This document shows positions 46,869-55,901 of a stretch of DNA of 64,000 bases, in pieces. A model generated the notes under the pieces. That model had not been told where the DNA came from. It saw only the letters and a list, made by a program, of their open reading frames with translations, and did no database searches. How positions within the stretch are numbered: position 1 is the first letter of the stretch; the number at the start of each line of letters is the position of its first letter. The translations under genes were made by a program, and so were the position numbers. The DNA is from Roseovarius marisflavi (lineage in GTDB: Bacteria > Pseudomonadota > Alphaproteobacteria > Rhodobacterales > Rhodobacteraceae). The stretch is from contig NZ_FRBN01000003.1 of NCBI RefSeq assembly GCF_900142625.1, positions 1 to 64,000 on the forward strand. Reading direction: 5' to 3'.

Positions 46869-47156
46869 CTATTTGACGCCGGTTTGCATGCGTTTCTGCG
46901 TTTCCGCGTCAACGACGCTCCCCTTGAGCCGCGCTGCACGGGCCTTGAGACGCGCGGCGCGCGCGGCCAGATCGGGCGAGGTTTCCGGCGCGATGGCCTC
47001 TGCGGGAACCTGGCTGACGATCTCTTCGACCGGTACGAGGGCGGGATAGGCCGCCGCGCGGGCGCTCTCGCTGACCTCGAAGGCCGGAAAAGGGTCGCAA
47101 CCCGCGATCAGACTGACGGCCATGGCGGCCAAAATGGGGGCAGGGCAAAGGCGCAT
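46869..47156 (-). CDS. small putative lipoprotein
   Basis: A 95-residue protein with a lipoprotein signal: ILAAMAVSLIAGC, where Cys is the acylated residue. The mature part is Ala/Glu-rich with RAARLKARAARLKG, a helical segment. Unrecognised otherwise. ATG 47156 is chosen over an upstream frame because the lipobox must lie near the start. Divergent from the TetR gene. Confidence 0.7.
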   Translation of the reverse strand: MRLCPAPILAAMAVSLIAGCDPFPAFEVSESARAAAYPALVPVEEIVSQVPAEAIAPETSPDLAARAARLKARAARLKGSVVDAETQKRMQTGVK

Positions 47157-47238
47157 CCCGGATGTGTCCTTTCGCAAAGGGCGGGTTTGGTCTCTCTTGC
47201 CATTCTTTTGGGGCACAGGGCAAGCAAGGGCTTTGATT

Positions 47239-47252
47239 TGAACGTGTGTTCA
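47239..47252. promoter_or_regulatory. candidate TetR operator
   Basis: TGAACGTGTGTTCA has perfect TGAAC/GTTCA half-sites. It lies 14 bases upstream of the tetR ATG, in the divergent region with the lipoprotein gene. Such sites are typical of autoregulating TetR proteins of the fatty-acid/branched-chain type, so autoregulation is likely. Confidence 0.6.
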
Positions 47253-47266
47253 GATAAATCTTGCAT

Positions 47267-47854
47267 ATGGCACGTACCCAAGGCTCTCATTCCGATATCA
47301 CCGGCCCCCGCGTTCGCGAGGCGGCGCTGTCGCTTTTTGCGCGCCACGGCTATGCAGCGGTGTCGATGCGCCAGATTGCCGGCGCGGTCGGTGTGCAGGC
47401 CGGGGCGCTCTACAATTATACCCCTGACAAGCAGACGCTACTCTATGAGTTGATGAAGGCGCATATGGATGAGCTGCTCGCCGCGCGCGCGGCCGAGCCG
47501 CAGCAAGGCGATCCGATGGCGGCGCTTGAGGCGTTCACCCGGTTTCACATCCGCTTTCATGCGCGGCGCCCCGAGGCGGTTTTCATTTCCTATATGGAAT
47601 TGCGCAATCTCAGCCCGGAAAATTTCGCGGTGATCGAAGAGCTGCGCAAAACCTATGAAACCCAGCTTCAGGACATCCTGCAACGCGGCGTCGCCGAGGG
47701 CAGCTTTGCGGTGCGTGACGCGCGGATCACCAGCATGGCGCTGATTGCGATGCTGACCGGGGTCAACACCTGGTTTCGCGAAAAGGGGCGGTTGAGCCTG
47801 CCCGAGGTGGAAGAGATTTACTGCGACATGGTGCGCAAAGCGGTGGCAGCCTGA
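47267..47854 (+). CDS. TetR family transcriptional regulator
   Basis: A 195-residue repressor. The helix-turn-helix is VREAALSLFARHGYAAVSMRQ and IAGAVGVQAGALYNYTPDKQTLL. The C-terminal ligand domain looks like the acyl-CoA-responsive type by size only. No adjacent target operon is obvious except itself. The start is ATG 47267; there is no ribosome site, so the mRNA may be leaderless. Confidence 0.88.
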   Translation: MARTQGSHSDITGPRVREAALSLFARHGYAAVSMRQIAGAVGVQAGALYNYTPDKQTLLYELMKAHMDELLAARAAEPQQGDPMAALEAFTRFHIRFHARRPEAVFISYMELRNLSPENFAVIEELRKTYETQLQDILQRGVAEGSFAVRDARITSMALIAMLTGVNTWFREKGRLSLPEVEEIYCDMVRKAVAA

Positions 47855-47883
47855 GCGGGCTTTCGCTCTGACCGCCACGGGGG

Positions 47884-47908
47884 CCAGATTATTCGACGAA
47901 TAATCTGG
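47884..47908. repeat. 25-bp perfect palindrome between tetR and pirin
   Basis: CCAGATTATTCG-A-CGAATAATCTGG (47884-47908) has 12-base perfect arms. With the hairpin GAGCG ... CGCTC at 47853-47868 it fills the gap between two convergent genes. It is AT-rich inside GC-rich surroundings. It probably acts as a bidirectional terminator or is a REP-like element. Confidence 0.7.
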
Positions 47909-47917
47909 GGGACTCGC

Positions 47918-48829
47918 CTAATGCGCGGGCTTGATGAAGGTGCCGTTGCGCAGGTCGGCCATGGCGGTGCGCAGCTCGTCCTTGGTGTTCATCACGATCG
48001 GCCCGTGCCAGGCGACAGGCTCGGCAATTGGCGCGCCTGAGATCAGCAAAAAGCGGATGCCTTCGGGGCCTGCCTGCACGGTAACCTCGTCGCCGGTGCC
48101 AAAGCGGATCAGGGTGCGGTTGCCCGAGAGGTCGCGAATATTCACCTCTTGCCCGGCCACCTCTTTCTCCAGCAGCACGCCCTCGGGGGCACTTGCATCG
48201 GCAAACGCACCTGCACCCGCGAAGACATAGGCAAAGCTGCGTCGGTAGGTGTCGACGGGAAAGGTCTTTTTCACCCCCGGCGGCACCGAGATATCAAGGT
48301 ACTGCGGATCGGCCGCGATGCCGTCGACCGGCCCGCGCTTACCCCAGAACGCGCCGACGATGACGCGCACCGCGGTGCCGTCGTCATCAACCACCACCGG
48401 GATGTCAGCCGCGCTCACGTCCTGATAGCGCGGCGCGGTCATCTTGAGCGCAGAGGGCAGGTTCGCCCAAAGCTGAAACCCGTGCATCTGTCCCTTGGCG
48501 TTTCCTTTCGGCATTTCCTGATGCAGGATTCCCGACCCGGCGGTCATCCATTGCACATCGCCCGCTCCAAGGCGGCCCTGATTGCCAAGGCTGTCGCCAT
48601 GATCCACCTCACCGGCCAGGACGTAGGTAATCGTCTCGATGCCGCGATGCGGGTGCCAGGGAAACCCCTTGGCATAATCGGCGGGGTTTTCATTGCGAAA
48701 ATCGTCAAACAGCAGGAACGGGTCAAGCTCGGTCGGGTCATGAAACCCGAAGGCCCGGTGCAGATGCACGCCGGCCCCTTCCATCGTGGCCTTTGCCTTG
48801 CGGGTTTCCAATACGGGTCTGATCGACAT
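47918..48829 (-). CDS. pirin family protein
   Basis: Bicupin of 303 aa. The N-terminal cupin has the metal-binding FPWHPHRGIETITYVL with HH residues and the later WMTAGSGILHQEMP with His/Glu. The C-terminal cupin is diverged, as usual. Bacterial pirins may be quercetinases or regulators; the role is not assigned. ATG 48829 is seven bases after GGAG. Confidence 0.9.
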   Translation of the reverse strand: MSIRPVLETRKAKATMEGAGVHLHRAFGFHDPTELDPFLLFDDFRNENPADYAKGFPWHPHRGIETITYVLAGEVDHGDSLGNQGRLGAGDVQWMTAGSGILHQEMPKGNAKGQMHGFQLWANLPSALKMTAPRYQDVSAADIPVVVDDDGTAVRVIVGAFWGKRGPVDGIAADPQYLDISVPPGVKKTFPVDTYRRSFAYVFAGAGAFADASAPEGVLLEKEVAGQEVNIRDLSGNRTLIRFGTGDEVTVQAGPEGIRFLLISGAPIAEPVAWHGPIVMNTKDELRTAMADLRNGTFIKPAH

Positions 48830-48994
48830 GGCATGTCTCCTTTGCACAAGGATATAGGCGCTCTTGGTGCGGGCGTCACGGCCCGGCTCTGTTCAGCGCT
48901 CAACGCTGCTTGTGCATTTTTAAGAGGCTTCGGTGGGCTTCCTCTCGCCAAAGCCGCGTTGTCGGGGTAAAGCCTGCCCAAAGGGAGAATGCGT

Positions 48995-49477
48995 ATGCAA
49001 GATACAGAAGTTCTGGCGGTGCTGCGGGCCTCGACCCCACGGCGGGTTCTCGGGGTTGTCGCGCTTGGCTCGCTCGGCCTGTTGGTGCTCTATCTGGCGC
49101 TGGTTCAGCCGCCTGCTATGGCCTGGCAATTGGTCATGGTGGCGCTTGGTGCGCTGATCATCTTTCTGGCCGAGCGGATGTGGCGTGCCACGGCGCGTAC
49201 CCTTGAACTGACCCGTGAGGGATTGCGCAGCGATGATGGGGTGATGATCGCACGGATCGCGGATCTCGCGAGCGTCGAGCGCGGGGTTTTTGCCTTCAAG
49301 CCGTCAAACGGATTCTCGATCCGGCTCAAGGCGAAAGCCCCGGCCGCATGGCAGCCGGGGCTTTGGTGGCGTGTCGGTCGCCGGATCGGGGTTGGCGGCG
49401 TCACTGCCAGCGCCAATGCCAAGGTGATGGCCGAGATCATGGAAGACCAGATGAACCGGCAGGCCGCACCGGATTAG
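48995..49477 (+). CDS. two-helix membrane protein of unknown function
   Basis: A 160-residue protein with two adjacent transmembrane helices (VLGVVALGSLGLLVLYLAL; WQLVMVALGALIIFLA) near residues 15-60, then a soluble beta-rich domain of about 90 residues (LELTREGLRSDDGVMIA). This layout resembles PH-like bacterial membrane proteins. Second ATG at 48995 is favoured by GGGAG spacing. It ends within the convergent TadE-like gene (4-base overlap). Confidence 0.75.
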   Translation: MQDTEVLAVLRASTPRRVLGVVALGSLGLLVLYLALVQPPAMAWQLVMVALGALIIFLAERMWRATARTLELTREGLRSDDGVMIARIADLASVERGVFAFKPSNGFSIRLKAKAPAAWQPGLWWRVGRRIGVGGVTASANAKVMAEIMEDQMNRQAAPD

Positions 49478-50058
49478 GGCGTGCAGACCCCAACGTAGCA
49501 GAGTTGTGCGCCAAAGCGCAGCGACATGAACATTTGGGTTTTGATCGGTGTGTCCTTGGCCACGCCAAAGGGTAGATGTGCGTCATATACTGATCTGGTT
49601 TCCACGATGATAAGATCCTGACCATTGGTCATTTTAGGGAAAGTCGCGTGCGCTTCTTTCACATCTGCCGTGGTCAATTTAAGAAGTTCGCCCTCGCCAC
49701 GCACCTCTGACCAGCGCAGTTCAAATTCGTCGATGTTATCGGGATCATACTTATGATAGCGAACCACCGATGTCCTGATTTGATTGTCGCTTCCGTTCCT
49801 CGTCATTGTATCAAACAAAAGCTTGGTATTGTCGATATATGTTGCATCCACGACGTTGGTTTCACGCGACAGCATATCGGCAACTGTATAGGTGGCTTTT
49901 TCGCGCACGCTTTTGTAGCGAAACATATCGAAGAACTCATAGCTGAAGACCAGCAAGCCAAAAAGAAATGGCAACATGATCACCGTCTCCATGGTGACGG
50001 TTCCCTGTTCGGATTTGCGAAAACGTCGCAGGGCACGTTTTATGTCAAAGATATACAT
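49474..50058 (-). CDS. TadE-like pseudopilin protein
   Basis: A 194-residue protein with the TadE N-terminus: charged leader KRALRRFRKSEQGTVTMETVI then a hydrophobic helix MLPFLFGLLVFSYEFF. Glu in ETVI corresponds to the conserved Glu of TadE/F prepilin-like proteins. The C-terminal half is unique. AGGAG precedes ATG 50058; the upstream stop is one base before. AT-richer than neighbours. Confidence 0.8.
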   Translation of the reverse strand: MYIFDIKRALRRFRKSEQGTVTMETVIMLPFLFGLLVFSYEFFDMFRYKSVREKATYTVADMLSRETNVVDATYIDNTKLLFDTMTRNGSDNQIRTSVVRYHKYDPDNIDEFELRWSEVRGEGELLKLTTADVKEAHATFPKMTNGQDLIIVETRSVYDAHLPFGVAKDTPIKTQMFMSLRFGAQLCYVGVCTP

Positions 50059-50059
50059 T

Positions 50060-50596
50060 TTAAACTGGCTCCTGAACAAAGGCAGTAGTGGAAATGATCG
50101 TTGCCTGTCCGTTGGTATCCGTTTGCAAAACCCGTCCGAGGAATTGCTTTGGGAAAAGCGGATCGTATTTCACGCAGGCCCGCATCAGCATTAACTCGTT
50201 CTGTGCTCCGGGGATGAAGGCACGTACCGGCTTGGTTGGTTCCGCAGCATCGGTACAGTCGGCCTCTGTGTCCAGCGCGCTGAAGGCCCGAATATCGGTC
50301 GGCCGCATTTCAAGCTGCAGAGTGTTCATGCAATCATAGATGATCACAGACTTTTCGCAGACGATTTGCTTGATCTCGTCATGCTGCGGCACGGTGCCCG
50401 TACCAAGACGGACTTCACGTACCGCAATATCCAGCCCTCGTTCTAGCATGGTATTGCGTAGCGTTATGAAGCCAAGCTCGATTGAGAACATCATCAGCGC
50501 CAGGAACACCGGAACGACAATCACAAACTCAACAGAAGCTGTCCCGTCTTCATCACGCCGAAAGCGGTGCAGAGCATTCCTGAACCCGGGTATCAT
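50060..50596 (-). CDS. TadE/TadG-like pseudopilin protein
   Basis: A 178-residue protein starting IPGFRNALHRFRRDEDGTASVEF, the usual TadE motif with Glu, followed by a helix VIVVPVFLALMMFSIELGFI. The rest is soluble with six cysteines (CEK, DCM, DC, AC) that may form disulfides. Overlaps the upstream TadG-like gene by four bases. Confidence 0.8.
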   Translation of the reverse strand: MIPGFRNALHRFRRDEDGTASVEFVIVVPVFLALMMFSIELGFITLRNTMLERGLDIAVREVRLGTGTVPQHDEIKQIVCEKSVIIYDCMNTLQLEMRPTDIRAFSALDTEADCTDAAEPTKPVRAFIPGAQNELMLMRACVKYDPLFPKQFLGRVLQTDTNGQATIISTTAFVQEPV

Positions 50597-52428
50597 TGGC
50601 TCAACCTCAGATTTCTGATGTTAGCTGCGATCGAACCAAACGCGGTTATGATACTGCCGCCCGTAGCATGATAGTAATGCGATTTAGAGGTGGCGCATTT
50701 GATGAGTTCTCGCTCAGCGGCATCATTTACTTCGAAGCCGATGGTGTAAACTATAACACCTTCAGTCTTGGTGGCACTGCAGACGCTTTGCATAAGGGTG
50801 TTTTTATGGGCGACGGTGACATTTTCTTCGGAATAATAGTCGTTCCAAGCGCTCCAGTCGCCGGTTATTTTACCGTAATAATCAGGCGACATCAGACCCC
50901 AGGCCTCTTCCCAGTCGAGTTGAATGGTTTCGATATAGCCGGGCATTGTCAGGCTCAGATTATTGAATTCTGAGGCTGTATACATTTTGGGCTCTCCGTT
51001 AGACGCTGAATCGATGCTGTAGTATTCTCCAGTAATAGGGCTGTAGAGAAAGTAGACCGAGTCTAGGGCGTCATCTCCCTCGTAAACGCATTCCCACCGT
51101 GGGTGGCCGCAAACGCTCTCGGCGTCAGCCCCCGTTTTCTTGTCATTGACATTTTTTATGTTAAACGCGTAGTCAACCTTACTCGTTGTACTGACGACCT
51201 CGTAGAGATTGGACGCCGTCCCGCGGAATTTCGGTGGATCAAGGTCGAATTTTGTGGTCGGGGTGTTAACACCGTCGCTCATGAAGATAATGACCTTATT
51301 CGTGTTGGGATCATCATAATCGACGGGCACATTCGCGAGCAACGGAGCCAAGGTTCCAGCGTTGATCATCGAACTGGTTACCTGACGGAATGTCGGATCT
51401 AGCAGGGCGGCCCCCCAGTTCATGCCATCGTTGCCCGAGCTGTCTCCAGCTGCACCAAGACCGTCGACGGCAGGATCAAGGTAACTTCCGTAAGTACCGT
51501 CGACCTTACCGTCAAGACCGTCGATCTTGGCGTAAAGTTCAGCCGCGCTGGTTGAATACGGCAGGATGCGCATCGCAGCTTCGTTGAAACATGACTGCTG
51601 GGTTAAGTCGAGAGAATCGGCCCCAAATCCGCCAGAGAGTGAGGTGTAGACCATCTGGGACGCCGGAATGCCGCTGCTCAGGGACGAGCTGCCGCTCGTG
51701 AGCGTGGCATGGGTATAATCGTTGTCCTTGAACTCGAGGCACGTCGTGTAATCGTGTCGATCGTCTACCGCGAGCGCATTGTAGATTGACTCGGGTGGCG
51801 AGACAGAGGAGCTGAACGGAACAATCGAGAGCACCACGCTGCCCGGGGTGCGACCATCGAGACTAAACTCTACAAACTCGCGAGCGCCCTTCTGGAGATT
51901 GACGAGCTTGCTACCCTTCATCGTCGCGGACAAGTCCAGAACCAGAATTCCTTCGAGCTTCGGAATATTCACTTCTGCTGTAGATGACGCCGCAACGCTG
52001 AGCGTTTTCACCCCGCTCATTTTCAACAGGTAAGTCTCGAGGGTGTTCTGTCCGCGAGCCGTGATACTAGCATTATCCAACATTGCGGTTATCTCGCCAT
52101 CCTGTTCGGGCGAAAGGTAATCTATCTTACCGTGCTTGGTCACGTAGTCTTCGATTGCTGACCGGGCTTCGCTTTTGTTTTTGGCAGACGCTGCAGTCAG
52201 AACCGCACCATCAAGCGTGGCCTGCAAAGAGGAACGCTCCATCTCGTGGCGCATGGCATCAATTGCGATCCCGCCCATGATTAGGAATGTCACGGCGATG
52301 AAGAAAGCAAGTATGGTCACTGTACCATCTTCCTCGCGCATGAAACGCGTTGCCCAGGCGGGCAAATGGTTTTGTTCATTGTGCCGAGCGGCATCTGAAC
52401 CGGGGCGTTTGTTGTACTTAATGAGCAT
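50593..52428 (-). CDS. TadG-like protein with von Willebrand A domain
   Basis: A 611-residue protein. An N-terminal motif REEDGTVTILAFFIAVTFLIMGG provides the TadG-like anchor, then a pilus-assembly Flp-type segment, then a vWA domain from about residue 135 with the metal site ILVLDLSATMKGSK (Asp-x-Ser-x-Thr) and IIFMSDGVNTPTTKF. A disordered loop with many Asp, Ser and Tyr follows. Start ATG 52428 has GAGGTG upstream; an in-frame upstream extension over gdh is antisense and rejected. First gene of a three-gene unit. The rest of the tad machinery is not in the window. Confidence 0.8.
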   Translation of the reverse strand: MLIKYNKRPGSDAARHNEQNHLPAWATRFMREEDGTVTILAFFIAVTFLIMGGIAIDAMRHEMERSSLQATLDGAVLTAASAKNKSEARSAIEDYVTKHGKIDYLSPEQDGEITAMLDNASITARGQNTLETYLLKMSGVKTLSVAASSTAEVNIPKLEGILVLDLSATMKGSKLVNLQKGAREFVEFSLDGRTPGSVVLSIVPFSSSVSPPESIYNALAVDDRHDYTTCLEFKDNDYTHATLTSGSSSLSSGIPASQMVYTSLSGGFGADSLDLTQQSCFNEAAMRILPYSTSAAELYAKIDGLDGKVDGTYGSYLDPAVDGLGAAGDSSGNDGMNWGAALLDPTFRQVTSSMINAGTLAPLLANVPVDYDDPNTNKVIIFMSDGVNTPTTKFDLDPPKFRGTASNLYEVVSTTSKVDYAFNIKNVNDKKTGADAESVCGHPRWECVYEGDDALDSVYFLYSPITGEYYSIDSASNGEPKMYTASEFNNLSLTMPGYIETIQLDWEEAWGLMSPDYYGKITGDWSAWNDYYSEENVTVAHKNTLMQSVCSATKTEGVIVYTIGFEVNDAAERELIKCATSKSHYYHATGGSIITAFGSIAANIRNLRLSQ

Positions 52429-52755
52429 TTCATCACCTCTGTCGTGATAGCATTGGCCGTCGGGCCACACATTCCACCATTGTTTTTTATCGCCGCGATC
52501 TGTGGCGGAATTAAGGCGATAAACTGGCGCAACAGTAAGAGTTAACCATTTGAAAACAACAATATGGATCAAAAGTTGTGTATTGTTTTCAGGGCGGAAA
52601 CGAAAGATGTGGAGTGCCCGTTCAGGTAGATAGAATCCGCTCGATTTCCTATGTTGGCTGGACAAAATGGTCACAGGTCTTAACCATGTTGTAAGGTTCC
52701 GGGCACAATGATCTGCATTAACGCCGACGGCCAGGGGCGCATAAGGGAGAGGGTA
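52429..52755. other. 327-base divergent intergenic region
   Basis: Holds the promoters of the tadG-like gene and gdh. It contains a GAAAACAA ... TTGTTTTC inverted repeat (52549-52592) and the GGGAGAGGG ribosome site of gdh. No further gene is seen. Confidence 0.5.
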
Positions 52756-54186
52756 ATGACCGCTATCAAAGAGCCAAGTTTTCGCGAAAGCGTGGATCTC
52801 ATGTTCAACCGCGCGGTTGCGCTGATGGATCTGCCGCCCGGGCTTGAAGAGAAAATCCGTGTCTGCAACGCCACCTATACGGTGCGTTTCGGGGTGCGGC
52901 TGCGCGGGCAAATCCATACCTTTACCGGCTATCGCAGCGTGCATTCCGAACATATGGAGCCGGTCAAGGGCGGCATCCGCTATGCCATGGGCGTCAATCA
53001 GGACGAGGTTGAGGCGCTGGCGGCGCTGATGACCTATAAATGCGCGCTGGTCGAGGCGCCGTTTGGTGGCTCGAAGGGCGGGTTGCGGATTGATCCGCGC
53101 GAGTGGGAAGAGCACGAGCTTGAGCTGATCACCCGGCGGTTTGCCTATGAGCTGATCAAGCGCGACCTGATCAACCCGGCGCAGAACGTGCCGGCCCCGG
53201 ACATGGGCACCGGCGAGCGCGAGATGGCCTGGATGGCCGATCAGTACAAGCGCATGAACACCACCGATATCAATTATCGCGCCTGCGTCACCGGCAAGCC
53301 GATCAACGCGGGCGGCATTCAGGGCCGGGTCGAGGCGACCGGGCGCGGGGTGCAATACGCCTTGCAGGAGTTTTTCCGCCACCTCGAGGATGTTGCGGCG
53401 ACCGGTATGAGTGGCTCGCTTGATGGCAAGCGGGTCGTGGTGCAGGGGCTTGGCAACGTGGGCTATCATGCGGCCAAGTTCTTGCAGGAGGAGGACGGTT
53501 GCGTGATCACCGGGATCATCGAACGCGACGGCGCGCTTTACAACGAGGCGGGTCTTGATGTCGAAGCGGTGCATGAGTGGATGCAGAAACACGACACCAT
53601 CAAGGGCTTTCCCGATGCAACCCACAGCGCCGAAGGAGCAGCGGTTCTGGAAGCCGACTGCGATATCCTGATCCCCGCGGCGATGGAGGGGGTGATCAAC
53701 ATGCAGAACGCCGCCCGCATCAAGGCGCCGCTGATTATCGAGGCCGCCAATGGTCCGGTTACGGCAGGGGCGGATGAAATCCTGCGCGAAAAGGGCACGG
53801 TGATCATTCCCGACATGTACGCCAATGCCGGCGGTGTGACGGTGTCTTATTTCGAGTGGGTCAAGAACCTGAGCCATATCCGCTTTGGCCGGATGGGGCG
53901 GCGCCAGGAAGAGGCGCGCCACCAGCTTATCGTCGATGAATTGCAGCGTCTTGATCAGCATCTCGGCGATGCCTGGGTGATGTCGCCCGGCTTCAAGCAG
54001 AAATACCTGCGCGGCGCGGGAGAGCTTGAACTGGTGCGCTCGGGGCTCGATGACACCATGCGCATCGCCTATCAGTCGATGCGCGAGGTCTGGCATGGCC
54101 GCAAGGATGTGACCGACCTGCGCACGGCGGCCTACCTGGTGTCCATCGCCAAGGTTGCCGCCAGCTATCGCGCGATGGGGCTTTGA
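52756..54186 (+). CDS. Glu/Leu/Phe/Val family dehydrogenase, probably glutamate dehydrogenase
   Basis: Oxidative deaminase of about 476 aa. N-terminal substrate domain with KGGIRYAMGVNQDEVEALAALM, catalytic Lys in PFGGSKGGL, PAPDMGTGEREMAWM; the NAD loop is VVVQGLGNVGYHAA. This fits the NAD-dependent glutamate dehydrogenase class. ATG 52756 follows GGGAGAGGGTA. Next to the sarcosine oxidase operon, so amine nitrogen metabolism is a theme here. Confidence 0.93.
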   Translation: MTAIKEPSFRESVDLMFNRAVALMDLPPGLEEKIRVCNATYTVRFGVRLRGQIHTFTGYRSVHSEHMEPVKGGIRYAMGVNQDEVEALAALMTYKCALVEAPFGGSKGGLRIDPREWEEHELELITRRFAYELIKRDLINPAQNVPAPDMGTGEREMAWMADQYKRMNTTDINYRACVTGKPINAGGIQGRVEATGRGVQYALQEFFRHLEDVAATGMSGSLDGKRVVVQGLGNVGYHAAKFLQEEDGCVITGIIERDGALYNEAGLDVEAVHEWMQKHDTIKGFPDATHSAEGAAVLEADCDILIPAAMEGVINMQNAARIKAPLIIEAANGPVTAGADEILREKGTVIIPDMYANAGGVTVSYFEWVKNLSHIRFGRMGRRQEEARHQLIVDELQRLDQHLGDAWVMSPGFKQKYLRGAGELELVRSGLDDTMRIAYQSMREVWHGRKDVTDLRTAAYLVSIAKVAASYRAMGL

Positions 54187-54230
54187 CCGGGCGTCAGGCC
54201 TGAACGCGCCTCGGAGATTGTGAAAAAGAT

Positions 54231-54250
54231 GGCAGAGCGCGTGCTCTGCC
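54231..54250 (+). terminator. hairpin after glutamate dehydrogenase
   Basis: GGCAGAGC-GCGT-GCTCTGCC is a perfect eight-pair stem with a four-base loop, about 45 bases past the stop, followed by ATTGCT. A weak terminator; it may also mark the soxB leader. Confidence 0.5.
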
Positions 54251-54308
54251 ATTGCTATCCCCGGCGCGACTTGGTTCACTCGGGCCAAAGCATCATGAGG
54301 GGGATCAT

Positions 54309-55562
54309 ATGCGGTTTTCGGGCTGGCGTGTTCTGAAAGAGGGTCTGACCGGCAACAAGGGCTGGCAGGCCCATTGGCGCGACGCGACGCCGAAATCCGA
54401 GTATGACGTGGTGATCATCGGCGGCGGCGGGCATGGGCTTGCCACGGCCTATTATCTGGCCAAAAAGCATGGCATCACCAATGTCGCGGTTCTTGAAAAG
54501 GGCTATCTCGGTGGCGGCAATGTCGGGCGCAACACCACCATTGTGCGCGCCAATTATTTCCTGCCCGGAAATTCGGAATTCTACAGCCATTCCCTCAAGC
54601 TCTGGGAGGGGCTTGAGGAGGATCTGAATTACAACGTCATGCATTCGCAACGCGGCCAGATCGTGCTGTTTCATTCCGACGGACAGCGCGATGCGATGGC
54701 GCGGCGCGGCAATGCGATGATCAATCAGGGCGATGACGCCGAGTTGCTCGACCGGCGCGCGCTGCGCCGGATGGTGCCCTATCTCGATTACGACAATGCC
54801 CGGTTTCCGATCCATGGCGGCGTGCTTCAGCGCCGGGCCGGCACTGCGCGCCATGACGCCGTTGCCTGGGGCTATGCGCGCGGCGCCAGCGAGCGCGGCG
54901 TCGATCTTATCCAGAACTGTGAAGTCACCGGCATCGACATCGAGGGCGGCGTTGTCAAAGGCGTGCAGACCACGCGCGGCGCGATCCGCGCCAGAAAGGT
55001 GGCCATGGTCGCGGCCGGACGCTCAAGCCAGGTGGCGGCGATGGCGGGCATGCGGCTTCCGATCGAAAGCCATGTGTTGCAGGCCTTTGTGACCGAGGGC
55101 CTCAAGCCGGTGATTGATCACGTCATCAGCTTTGGCATGGGTCATTTCTATATCAGCCAGTCGGACAAGGGAGGGCTTGTCTTTGGCGGCGACCTTGACA
55201 TGTATGCCTCTTACGCGGCGCGCGGCAGCCTGCCGCTGGTCGAGCATGTGATGGAGGCGGGCATGGCCTTGATGCCGATGATCGGCAAGGCAAGGGTGCT
55301 GCGCAGCTGGGGCGGGATCATGGATATGTCACCGGATGGGTCGCCGGTGATTGATCGCACCCATGTCGACGGGCTCTATCTCAATTGCGGCTGGTGTTAT
55401 GGCGGGTTCAAGGCGGTGCCGGCCTCGGGGGATGTGACCGCGCATCTGATTGCCACAGGAACGCCGCACGCTGCCGGGGCGCGGTTTCGGCTTGACCGGT
55501 TCCGCACCGGGCGGGGTTTGATGGATGAAGAAGGCACCGGCAGTCAGCATAACCTGCATTGA
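54309..55562 (+). CDS. soxB: sarcosine oxidase subunit beta
   Basis: Flavin subunit of heterotetrameric sarcosine oxidase, which demethylates sarcosine to glycine with methylene-THF formation. FAD loop VVIIGGGGHGLATAYY (residues 34-50). The RAGTARHDAVAWGYARGA segment near residue 182 holds the His that covalently binds FMN in this family. Length 417 aa is normal. ATG 54309 follows AGGGG. First gene of soxBDAG. Confidence 0.95.
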   Translation: MRFSGWRVLKEGLTGNKGWQAHWRDATPKSEYDVVIIGGGGHGLATAYYLAKKHGITNVAVLEKGYLGGGNVGRNTTIVRANYFLPGNSEFYSHSLKLWEGLEEDLNYNVMHSQRGQIVLFHSDGQRDAMARRGNAMINQGDDAELLDRRALRRMVPYLDYDNARFPIHGGVLQRRAGTARHDAVAWGYARGASERGVDLIQNCEVTGIDIEGGVVKGVQTTRGAIRARKVAMVAAGRSSQVAAMAGMRLPIESHVLQAFVTEGLKPVIDHVISFGMGHFYISQSDKGGLVFGGDLDMYASYAARGSLPLVEHVMEAGMALMPMIGKARVLRSWGGIMDMSPDGSPVIDRTHVDGLYLNCGWCYGGFKAVPASGDVTAHLIATGTPHAAGARFRLDRFRTGRGLMDEEGTGSQHNLH

Positions 55563-55622
55563 GGGGGCTGTGATGAGCGCTGTAAGATTGAGTATTTATG
55601 GAAAGATGAAAGAGCGGGTGCG

Positions 55623-55901
55623 ATGAGACTTCCCTGTCCGATTTGCGGCGAGCGTGACCGGCGCGAGTTTACCTATAGTGGGGCCGCCGTGGCGTTGGAG
55701 CGCCCCGGTGCAGAGGCGGGTTCGGAGGCGTGGGACGACTATTTGCACAATCGCGACAACCCGGCCGGGGTAACGCGCGATCTTTGGTATCACGAACAGG
55801 GCTGTGCCGCCTGGATCGTAATGACGCGCAACACGGCCACTCACGAGGTATTGGGCGCCGCGTTGGCAAGTGAGGCGCGCCGCGCCGGGAGCACGTCATG
55901 A
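55623..55901 (+). CDS. soxD: sarcosine oxidase subunit delta
   Basis: Small zinc subunit of 92 aa: LPCPICGERDRREF at the N-terminus and HEQGCAAWI in the second half provide the Cys/His ligands. It overlaps soxA by four bases (ATGA). The 60 bases between soxB and soxD contain no gene. Confidence 0.93.
   Translation: MRLPCPICGERDRREFTYSGAAVALERPGAEAGSEAWDDYLHNRDNPAGVTRDLWYHEQGCAAWIVMTRNTATHEVLGAALASEARRAGSTS

Noticed and set aside
52429..54288. In-frame upstream extension of the tadG-like gene
   Set aside because: Would be antisense to gdh; a good ribosome site and TadG-like start exist at 52428.
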